From NCBI GenBank assembly GCA_023053575.1, contig JAKZAP010000021.1:18724212-18788211 (forward strand): a stretch of 64,000 nucleotides of DNA, given 5' to 3'. Shown piece after piece: positions 43,058 through 55,000 of the stretch; position 1 is the stretch's first letter; every line of letters begins with the position of its first letter. Made by a program: the position numbers and the translations under genes. The DNA is from Branchinecta lynchi (lineage: Eukaryota > Arthropoda > Branchiopoda > Anostraca > Branchinectidae). The notes beneath the pieces are model-generated. The model made no database searches. It saw only the letters and a program-made list of their open reading frames with translations, and was not told where the DNA came from.

Positions 43058-46000
43058 ATGGCACTTGTTTGTGGACGTGAGTTCTTTTTGTTTACTCTTC
43101 AGTTTGTTTCAGTGCAGTACAGATATCTTGTTTTATAGTTATTCTTGGATGAAACTTTGATTATCTGTTTTATGTACCTGGTTTTACAATATTATTTTTG
43201 TCAGTTAAACTAGCCTAGATTTGTACAGGAGTGTTGCATGAAGCCGCCCTTACTATGGCACCGCCCACCCCCCAATTGGCCATGGTACATGATCCTGCCA
43301 CCTTGGATCATGAAGCTGCCACCCCCAGAAAAATCATGCAAATTCCAAGAAAACAGCAAATTTTGTTATTTGCAAAAGGTCAAGGAACCTCTCCAGAACC
43401 TCTCTGACCAAACAGCTGGCCTCTAACTTCACCATGTAGCAAAATACTATTTTTAGCAATGTGGGCGACTTCATGATCACTTGGGTGCCTATATTCTTTC
43501 GTGTTCTCCAGCTTAGCCTTGAACAATTACAAGTAAACTATGGTACCAGCAGAAAGTGAAGGTTCTAAGCTTCCTTTCAGGATACTCCACTGGATTTTAT
43601 CTCAACCTTTACTCTTTTTCCCTAAGTCATTTCCCAAAAATAGGAGTTTAGGGTGGCGGCTTCACGCAGCACTCCTGTATTCTAGCGGTTCCCCGGTAAT
43701 CAAAAGGAATGTCGAGAATAGAGGAGTCAATAGACATGGATGCAGAACATGGCGAATGGTTCCAAAATAGATTTTCTTCAAAAAATTCTGGATTTGCTTT
43801 ATTTTTTTCCTGATTCTTTTTACTTTCGTCTTTATTTTACAGTTGTTTTACTTACAAAAAAAAATCATAAACACAATGAAAAAGATATATATTTCTCAAA
43901 ATTAGTTTTAAAGCATAACCGAACTCAAAATGGACCTCAGAAGTTTTTGTTAATTAGCACTAACATCTATTTTTGTAAAATATGAATGCCAGAAATTCCC
44001 AAAGTGATTCCCCTCTGAACCTTAAAGTGAGTCCTTTTTTGATGAGGATGATGATAATCAGAGCACTCCCTATCCTTGGGGACTTGCAAAAACACAGTGA
44101 GTGAGTCCCAAGAAGGATATGAGGCTTGATCCCAGACTGTCAAGGAAAAAAAAAAAATTGGGGGAGGATTACTACACAGGCTGTACATTTTTCCTTGGGA
44201 GGGTGCGAAGCGAGCAGAAAATAACAAAAGGTTCAATAAGATTAGAGCATGTAGCGTTAATCCGACTTTATGTTACTTAAGTTATTTGTCGGTCTCATAA
44301 CTTCGCATTAATGTTTGCTAGGCTAGGCCAAGTTTGATTTGTCATTATCTGTCTCTCAGTCTAGTACACTAGCCCCTTTTCAGGCACGGTGCTCAAACGT
44401 CTAGCACCATGCCTGGGTGCTAGACGTTCAAGCACTGTACCTTGGATTTCATGTGTGGTGCTTGGATTTCAGTATACAGTGCATACATCAAAAACACAGT
44501 TTCTGTCATGACAACTGAGCACCAGCTCGGACAGGACTGAAATTACTACCATGAATTAGAGAAATCAAAGACAATCCTTTATATATTTTTCACAAATAAA
44601 ACAAAAGGGCTCGGCTGATGACAGATGTGAAAAACCTTATTTCCTTTTCTACATAGTCAAGGGTTTTGCATGCAAAGTGTCCTGTGCCTCAGATTTTTCT
44701 ACCTAGCAGCCAACCAGAATATTGGCTCTTGGGGAATAGATAAGGAAAATACATGGAAAATAGATAGGGTGCTGTTAGGTTTTTCATCTCTATCATCATT
44801 AGAGCCCTTTTGTTTTTGTTGTGAAAAATATGTAAAGGATTGTCTTTGATTTCTCTAATTCATAGTAGTAATTTCAGCCCTGTCCGAGCTGGTGCTCAGT
44901 TGTGATGACAGAAACTGTGTTTTTTCTGTATGCACTGTATACTGAAATCCATGCACCATACATGAAATCCAAGGTACAGTGCTTGAAGGTCTAGCACCTA
45001 GGCATGGTGCTAGACGTTTGAGCACCGTGCCTGAAATGGGGCTAGTGTACTAGACTGCTGTCTCTGTTCAAAGATGAAGGTTCGGGAACATTAAGTGTAC
45101 TGGAACAATTCACTACCGTAAAAGCATTAGAAGTCGATGGTTACATTAGATATTTATTTTTTTTCTTCTTCATGTTTTGTTCTGAATCCTTGAGTGCGCT
45201 AGTCTATGTATGCGGCACACTGTTGTTGACCAAAGTTCCAGAAAGTGTGGGAATTTATATGATAACTTGTCTAAATTTTTCACTAGCCTACCTTGGTTTT
45301 GTTTACACCTTTAACAAAGTCAAATTGGAATGACCAATCAAGATTCATGAACTTCGTATTGTCTGAAGAAATCAGCTTTGTTTGATTTTGTCTGTTCAGA
45401 GTCAGGAAACATTCAAAGTACTCTGATCCACAGATCCCAAACTGTTAAAGATTGGCATGTTAAAGACTAAGCCATTGGGTTTATCCATGGTATGAAATAG
45501 CTTGTAATAAATGCTGGTTAACCTCAACCAAATGACACATCCTATCACAAATGTTGGATCTTAATCCCTATGGACATTTTGTACATGAATTATATAGGGC
45601 CTTAATCCTCCTACAGTAGAACGAAAAACAAAACCAGTTAAAAGATGACTCCCTTATCAAGCCACCGAGCAGGAACACTTCAAGGATTCCATTTCTTAAA
45701 TCTTTTTTTTTTTAAGATTTGAAGATTAAAAGACCCCCTCCCCTGGACTGTGCAAGGGCGTCACTAGCCTTTTACCTTTGGGGGGGGGATGGCCAGTTTG
45801 TGCCGACAGACTAAAAAATGTTACAACAAAAGACACTGTTTACGCCTTTTTTAGGAGTAGACTAGGCATAATAAAGTAAGAAGTCTTGTAAAGATTATTA
45901 AGAGAGAAAAATTGCAAAGATAACATGTTCCAAATATAACCACTGAAATTGTCTTTTGACCACCAGACATGATCCTTGGGTAGTTTAATAATAGTAACGA

Positions 46001-49000
46001 AGGTTTTTATTCCACCAGAATAATGTGACAGAAAAAGGTTGTACTTAAAATTGTGCCTTACATTTTTTTCAAGTGAAATCTTCTCCTTGTGTAAATTTAG
46101 CATAAATTAATAACTTTGTAGAGGCTTAATTGTTTTCCATCAAATTGCTAATATAGTATGTTATTATTATATTATTATTATTAACTGTTCACTTTGCAAC
46201 ATTCTCTTATCTTAAACCTTATATCACCAATATAAAAATATTTACTAGTTACAAAGAGTAAATTAAGAAAAGAATACCATGGTAAATGAATGAATGATTA
46301 CCGCACATGTGGAGCTGGTAAAGCTTTGTTTATTTTCTTTCAGAAAAGGTAGGTTACACTCAGGCGTCCCGAACCTTTTTCATTGGGGGGGGGGGATGAT
46401 TAATGACCGAATTATGAAATGTACTGACCGAATTACCGATTTTGGAAAAGAATGAGACCAAATAAACAGGTTAAATCACCGAATATACGCAAGGACGGAC
46501 TGAATGCGGCGAAATCGATGCGAACTGAAGAAAAGTCTGGTGAACTACCGAATTCGCCAACGAATGAGACCAAATAAACAGGTTGAATCACCGAATCTAG
46601 AAAGGGACAGACCGAATACGGTGAAATAGATGCGAAGTGAACAAAGGTTGGATGAATTAGCAAATTCGATAAAGAAAGGGAAACCAATAAACACATTAAA
46701 TCACCCGATTTCGAAATGCGGGGACAAACGATTTTAAAAGGGCATCACGGCTTCGCCATTTTGATCAAACCCGAATGCCCAAAATGTAGGGGGGGGGGGG
46801 GGGGGCTGAGTGCAAACAATTATCTTAACAAAAAATTAAATCCTCAGTATGGGACCATACCTTTTTTCCTTTTTCTCCGACACAAACTAACACGGGTCAT
46901 TTGTATTCTGTTCATCATTTTTTTGATGAATCAGCTTGAATAGGGACTTCTGGATTAACTGCAGCTGAACTAGTATTATTTTGTCCCTTTCATCCGGTAG
47001 GCTGTCCTAACAGGTCCTTGGGCTTGCTGACCTCCATTGTGTCAGAATGTCTTCAGCCCGCACCCCAGGAAGAGTAGTTTCCCATACGACGCGGCCGTCC
47101 TTTCAACAAATTTTATTCTATTTTTCAGCGCATTTATCGATTCATATCTGATCGTATTTGTATATCTTAGCTGACTTATGCGTTTAGTATCCGTCTAATG
47201 CCTTTTCACGTTGACAAGTTGAGCCTTTCACACCGCCGTGCCGAGTTTGACTCTTCTCTAGACAGGTGCCATCCATATTATATAGTGCGTTTGTATAGTC
47301 ATTTCGTTTAGTTTAGTCTGGTCTTTATCTTTCCTTTTTCTTTCTTTTATTATTTCAAATACTCCGTATGAGCACGTTATGTGCCATTTTTATACGGGTT
47401 ATAAAATTATTGCTTATATAATATAACAACGTTTATTTCCTGAATAGCTCATATAATTACTCGCTAGCGTCGGATCGTCACACAATTCATAACACGGCTA
47501 AAACTTTATAATCACTTTTCAATAGTTACCTTAGAATATTTCTATTTATATACAATTAATAACGAATATATCATGGTTCAGAATTAAAATAATTTACGAA
47601 ATATGGTACAAATGACGAAAGATACCGGTCAGTAGAGTGTATCTCGGGGCGAACAAGTCTGGTACAATTACGGGTTGCAGCGCGAATCAAAATTCACAAA
47701 TCTTCAAATGAGCTAACTATGTCCGGGCGTTGGCTGCATGAGCTAATAACTGTCCAGGCTTTGGGAGATAAGGGTGGCAGTGCTTGAAAGCAATGCCGGT
47801 TTGTCACTTCTGCACGTACTGCCCAATGACCAGACTTACTTAGCTCGAACAATTATCCACCCGATTTCGAAATGCGGGGACAAACGATTTTAAAAGGGCA
47901 TCACGGCTTCGCCATTTTGATCAAACCCGAATGCCCAAAATGTAGGGGGGGGGGGGGGCTGAGTGCAAACAATTATCTTAACAAAAAATTAAATCCTCAG
48001 TATGGGACCATACCTTTTTTCCTTTTTCTCCGACACAAACTAACACGGGTCATTTGTATTCTGTTCATCATTTTTTTTACAACTACATTTTTTTTTTCAT
48101 TTTTCAGTTAGCAATGAAGTCCCAGAACATCCGGTCGTATCACCTGTGTCCGGCTCAGTTTTCGAAAGGAGACTAATCGAGAAGTACATAAATGAAAATG
48201 GAAAAGATCCTATAACAGGGAAGGAGTTGTCAACAGAGCAACTGATAGATTTAAAGGGTAAGGTTTACCTTAGCGTACTTGTTGACTTTCTTAATCCACT
48301 AGAGGTTTAACTGGAAAAGGAAATTTACTACATACACAGTTTCTCAGCATGCCCAGAAAACTGTGTAGGCTATGTTGTAGATTAGTAGTGTAGTTTCTAG
48401 ACTGTTTGGCATATTCCTGCTGAATCATTGAATTATTGACTGGGGAAAAAATACATATATCTTTCAAAATTTAGCATCCGGAAGGGATAGTTTAACCAGT
48501 CAACCACAAACCCCTGATTTTTGGATACCCTATGCCAAACGCTGGGTATATCTAGCCTTTGGCATAGCCTGTCCTATGCCTAACGCCGGGTACCCTATGC
48601 CAGACGCTGGATACCTGTTGTTACCCTAACCCAGACCCACCCTACTATAGTTGAATTCTGATTTTAGCTTCATTCAGATCATCAATATTTTATTCCAGCA
48701 TTTGGCATAGCGATCTAGCGTTAGATAGGGTATGCCTAACGCTATTTATATCCAGTGTTTGGAATAGGGTATTCATAAATCGAGGGTTTGTGGTAGACTG
48801 GGTTTAACTGGAATCTGGGGTAGCCATAAACTGGGCGTATGACAGGAGCTGCAGCAAGAAGTTATATCAAGTGATTAAGGGTGTGAAATCTGTAAATATT
48901 TTGCTGTGTGTGAGCAGTGGCGTCACACATGGGGAGAGAGGGGGGGGACGCACCCGCCGAATTTCGTCAGCCAGTCGGTAAAAACTAACCGTGTCTGCGC

Positions 49001-52000
49001 GAAGCAACGCGATTTTTCGTAGAAACAGTCGATTTTTTCTTGGAAACAGTCGTTTTTCTGAAAATCAGTTGGTTTTTGGGATCCCAAAACGTAAGTGGAG
49101 GGATACCTGTGACATCGCAAAAGTTGTCCGTCTGTCCGTCCGTCCGTCTGTAAGCACGATAACTCTCGAAGGGAATGAGATATTTTGATGAAACTTGGTG
49201 TGAGGGTTCGTTGGGTCGTCGGACCAGTCAAGTTCGTAGATGGGCTTTGTAGCTCTACATTTAGGGGTGGGGGAGGGGATTGAAATTAAGGGACAAACAA
49301 AATATTTTGAAACAGCTAATGTGATAGTCGATTATGGGGTAAGAAGACATGCTGAACACGATGGTGAAAACCATTTTGTCATCGGACAAGTAGTTCGCCC
49401 GGAATCCAGCCAAAACCGGAAAGTTTGTTGAAAGTAAAAGTTTTATTTGAAGTTGATTAGATGTTCGATCTAGGGGTAGGAAGACATGCTGAAGACGACG
49501 GTGAAAATTATTTTCTCGACGGACAAGTATTTCGCCCGAAATCCGGCCCAAACCGGAAAGTTTGTTGAAAGTAAAAGTTTTATTTGAAATTGATTAGATG
49601 TTCGATTTAGGGGTAGGAAAACATGCTGAAGACGATGGTGAAAACTATTTTCTCGATGGACAAGTATTTCGCCCGGAATCCGGCCCAAATCGGAAAGTTT
49701 GTTTAAAGTAAAAGTTTTATTTGAAGTTGATTAAATGTTCGATTTAGAGGTAGGGAGACATGCTGAAGACGATGGTGAAAACTATTTTCTCGACGGACAC
49801 TTCGACCGGAATCCGGCCCAAACCGGAAAGTTTGTCAAAATTAAAAGTTTTATTTGGAGTTGATTAGATGTTCGATTCAGGGCAAGAAGACATGCTGAAC
49901 ACTTATGTGAAAACAAGTTTCTACCCAGACATGTAGTTCGTCCGGAATCCGGCCAAAACCGGAAAACTGTTGGAAGTCAAAGTTTTATTTCTAGTTGATT
50001 AGATAAGCGATTTAGGGGTAAGAAGAGATGCTGAGTCCCTGTAGTCCCTGTGTGACAATCGTATTTTACCCGGACATATAGTCCCTGATTTCGTCTTTGA
50101 GCTTTCTTTTTTCGCCGGACAAGTAGTTCTGGAGTTCGGCCGGAACCGGGAAATTGGCAGAAGTGGCAGGAAGTTTTCGTCAAAACAGATATGACTTATA
50201 GGGGTAAACACATATGCTGAATCCAAATCTGAACTTGGTTTTCTCAGGTGATTAGCTATTTGGCCTTAATCTGTTTCTGAATTTTAATTGTAAAAATGTT
50301 CAAGGAGTCTGGCGAAGACTGGATCTGGCTAAGACAAGACCCAGTTGTCTGGATCAGATATTGAATTTTTGGGATCCCATCGAAACCTTTGGTCTTGTTC
50401 TGAAAATCAGTCGGTTTTTGGTCAAAACAGTTATTTTTTCTTAAAAACAGTCAGGATTCCTGCAAAAAACAGTCGAAAAAAATGACCAGCCAGTTGGTAA
50501 ATAGCTTGCCCCCCCCCCCAAAAAAAAAACACATTTTGGCTGGTAACGCCTCTGTACTCGAGGCCAGTTTCCTTTCCTTTCCTTGCAAAAATTTCATTAC
50601 TGGGAAATGTAGGCAATTTTGCGTAATTGTGCAAGCAAAATGAAGCTGTTGTTACTGGAAAGTTTGAGGTATGAAATGACGGTGCAGATAGCAGATCAGA
50701 GGTTGTTGAGTTGAGTACAGGATGGGTATCCAGCCTCGAATTTACACAATCTCGAATCTGGCCTAAAAGGGTTGGAAGGAACTTCCAGTCCAGTCCTAAA
50801 AAGGTCGTAACTGTCAAGAAGAAAACCCTGGGTGACCAGGAGCTGTTTTGGACTGCACAGAAATTTCCGTGTAAGGTTTTGAGGCCAATTTCCAGGTTGG
50901 ATTATAACTGTATAGAAAATCGAAATATTCTGGTTAAGTTACAAACACGCTATCTCCTACCATCCCTTCGATAGCTCAGTTGGTAGAGCGGTGGACTGTA
51001 GAGGCAAACTGAAATCCATAGGTCACTGGTTCAAATCCGGTTCGAAGGAAATCTTTTGCTTTTGCTAAATGTTGCGCCGAGTGTCTGGTTCAAAGCCGGT
51101 TTGAAGGAAACCTTTTGCTTTTGCTTACTGGATTTTTCATACGTAGTTGCGCCGACAGCGAAGCCAAAAGTGCCGTCTGCAACAAGTGTGCCAGCGCTCT
51201 TGAAGTCACTTCAGGATGAATGGGATGCCGTAATGCTGAATTCTTTTACTCTTCGACAGCAGCTTCAAACGGCACGACAAGAATTGAGGTAAACTGACGT
51301 AACAGGCGTATTATTTTTTTTTGTTTTATTCACGACAGTAAAAGTAAAAGACCGGGTGAAAACATTTAAAAAAAAAGAGAACAAATTAACGCCTTTATAT
51401 ACTTTAATTACACTTTCAATTGTTTTAATTCTTTAAAAATATCTGGTATGCGATAAATTAGCGGAATTTTGTCCTGTTGCCATCTGGCGGTTTTGGTTTC
51501 GAAAGATTAATCATTAGATGGCGCTCTAATCGTCAGGCGACAATGTTCGGAAGTGACGACGGCTGATTGAATAATAAAGGGACTTAAAGGAGACTTATTT
51601 CCAAGCATCCGACTGGCACAATGGATCCAGGAGCTGGGCACTCCCAGGCACCGAGTGTACATTAGACCAGGTATTTCATTGGCTGAAGTGTATTACCCTT
51701 AAAGGCACAGAAAATTTACTACGCAACTTTCGGCCATCAAACCCGGGGGGCTTAGATAAAGATACAGGGACTTATTGTCGACAGGACCCCCCTTCTTTGT
51801 TACCTCGAGCCCCTCCTTAGTGTTCCCAAAGCTAGCTTGGCAGGCCCTGGCCCCTTATGCACTGTAATTATGCACTTATGCACTGTAAAAGTTCGCCTTT
51901 GGTCGTGTTTCGGCCATAGTATCGGGATAGTAGTCAAAAGGTCGTGCGTTCGATTCCTACTCCCGGCACGCAAACCTTTTGCTTTTTTTTTCTACTAACT

Positions 52001-55000
52001 CAAAAGTCGAATTCTCGGAAACCGCCCGCAAACTGCAATGGTCGTAACGAGAATTTTTCTTACTCTCAACATCGACTCAGGGTACATTCTTGATATGTCA
52101 GCTAGCTCCCCGAGTCAAGTTTGAGTCAAGTTTTCTGTTCCTTTAAAAGTGTAAAAACACAAAGTACGGAGAAACACTAGTAAAACAAGAAACGCAAAAA
52201 TACTGAAATAGAAAACCGTGAACTAATTAGCCGTCATCATTCGTGGAGTCTGTACATTAAGCTAATCTTGCGCCTAGTTATTAGTTTACACCAGAACTCC
52301 CGTTTACCTCCTTACGTAGTGTTCGTGAAGTTTATATACTTTGTTATGCTAGTGAGTTATAGAAGCTTTTAAGCGAAGTTTTTTCAAAAGTTTAATTGGA
52401 AAGGCCAAATAGTTGTTAAAGTATCCCTCGCACTATTTACTCTTCAACTTTCAGTATTTTAATATATATGCATACTTTAAAACAAAGCTGTGCTTTCAAC
52501 AAATAACTCACGGTTTTGGCTGTTTTAAGCCTTTTGAGACCCGTTGACTTATAGCGTAAACAGGGAAACAATTTACATAACTGGTTTTTGCGATGGAAAA
52601 AGTCCTTGCAAACAACTGTCGACAGCATGGTACACATCGAAGGCAGCAAAATACGGCAAGTGAGAAAATCAGCGTAGTTTCGTTAGGGGTTTCCTGGTTT
52701 ATAAATATATGGATGGAGGGATTATGGAAGTAGGCTGCATTAGTATTACAGGTAAGACAGATCCTTTAACTAAAAATTTGTTTTTCGAACAGGTGTGAGC
52801 TCTGCACTTAAATTGAGGATTTCTGTATGACTGAGCCGCGTTCGATTCATCAACAGTTATCTATTATTGTCGACGACCAGCCCTAGATGCCGTTTTATTT
52901 ATTTATTTTATTTATTTATTTATTTATGACCCGCTTTTTGCGTAACAGCGGAGTATAAAATACAAAAGTAAAATATACATATTAAAACACTTAAACAAAA
53001 CAATGCAAATAAACACGACAACATTTTTTTCATTTAAAAAAAAAAAAAAAACACTTCAACTACGAATTGAATAACTTCAATTCAACTACGGCGCTATGCT
53101 TTTGTTGTTTTATTTAAAACTGTAGTCGTAGTTCTACGGATCCGTCGGATAATATCCGAAATTCCCGACGGAAGTTTTTCTCTTCGTTCTATGATTTCCG
53201 TCGAAGTTCTAGCGATGAAGAAAAGCGTTCATCTGTTGAAAGTGAAAATTTGCGTTGAGAATGACGTCATTATTCGTGAATAAAATGACTATAGACAATT
53301 TTGGGATAATATAGTCGGATAACCGTAGGTGAATCGAAGTCATTATTCGTGAATAAAATGACTATAGAGAATTTTGGGATAATATAGTAGGTGAATCGAA
53401 AGCGGGTCTGGTCTGTGCCACCAGTGAAAGAGAGCTTCGAATGAAATTTTGATCATTTGTTATTTTTTTAGCCACGCCCTCTACCAGCACGACGCAGCTT
53501 GTCGTGTGATCGCCCGTCTGACCAAGGAAGTGACGTCAGCGCGCGAAGCCCTTGCAACTCTCAAGCCCCATGCGCATGCACCGACCATTCCTCAACCTAC
53601 TGTCGTGAGTACTTATTATGTTAAAGTGCAAAGTGAAACAAAAGTTAGAAAGTTAAAAGTTAAAGTGAACAAAATTTCAACTTTTCCATATGGAAGTGAT
53701 GCTGGTGCCATAAATCCGGGCAGGAATTCCAGTCCGGGAGCTCCTTATCCTGATCGTGTTTTCGCACTATTACAGCTATACCGCAGGCTGAAGCAGGGTT
53801 GCCACGGTTAGTGACATAATTGGTACCTTTTTGTTTTGTAATCACTAAATAGCTTTTTGTCTGTATTTCAAATTAATCAATGGAAGTTATGACAACTTTG
53901 AAGTGACTGATTTAGTAAGATTCAGCATTAACCGTCATCATCGGGGGCACGATTACAAGCTTGCAAAATCAAGATTCCACAAGGACGCTTTTAAGTGGGA
54001 TTTTGGCAACAGAATTGTTGATCCTTGGAACAGCTTTACCGAAGATGCGGTTAATGCTCAATCGATCAATAGTGTCCAGTACATTGTTGATGGGATTTTT
54101 AATTCTGATCAGTTCGACTCAAAATTTGTTAGAGTTATTTAGAGGCAAAAGCCTTTTCTCTTGCTTTGTATTATAAAGGCGTTTTCTCGCCGTTCCCCGA
54201 GGACTCCACTTGAGGAGTCCTCGCGTTTTTGTCTGTCACGGGGACTCACTCTCTGTATTCTCGTGAGTCCCCACGGAGGGGGAATGCTCCGATTATCAGC
54301 ACCATCATCAAAAAGGACTCCCTTTCAGATTCGGAGGGGGTCGATTTCGCTGGTGTTGGTTCAATGTAAAATTACTTAAAGACAATCAGAATAAACAAAA
54401 TCAAAAATGAAATGGATCCAGACTAATTTCGTCAACTGCATGTTTTTTTTTTTGAACAAAATCCATTTTGGAAGCATTGGAGTGACTTCCTCTTTTCGCC
54501 GTTTCTTTCGATTCCCCCAGGAGTCCTCTGGGAACTGCGCGATTACGCCCTAGGCATCTGATTAGCCTACCTATTACTACATGCATCTGATTAGCGTACA
54601 AGTTGCCGGCTTTCGATTGAGTGGCTTTCCCTAAGTTGATATTTTTTAGGCTGATATCGCCGAGGTCGGTGGCCAGGCTGCTGCTCCGACTGAAGCCGCT
54701 GGTATGACCCCAGAGATTATCGCCAAACTACAAGACAGAGCCACAGTACTTACCCAAGAGAGAAAGAAAAGAGGTAAGACCGTTCCAGAAGGCTTGGCAT
54801 CAGCAGAGGCTATTCGGGACTACAGGACCATTGCCTCGCATCCGGTAAGATTTGTTACCTCTATTCAATTTAGTTTATGGATAAATATTCCTTGAACCCA
54901 AGCTGACTTTGAAACATATATTCAAATTATAATAATAATTTTAATTTTCACCCATAAAGATCGTGTTCCACCCTTCTAACAATAGTTACTATTAGTTACT

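Noticed and set aside
46716..48111. identical 75-79 codon frames in both direct repeats
   Set aside because: Conservation is explained by the recent duplication; the frame crosses a variable G-run and ends in a T-run.
51930..51985. possible second tRNA gene in PRPF19 intron 3
   Set aside because: Only a T-loop-like TTCGATTC and acceptor-like segment are visible; the T stem does not pair and no D arm or anticodon arm was found.
53660..53850. similarity of this stretch to 38690-38960, first read as a shared exon
   Set aside because: The shared words are not in a conserved frame and occur in both orientations, so it is a repeat fragment.
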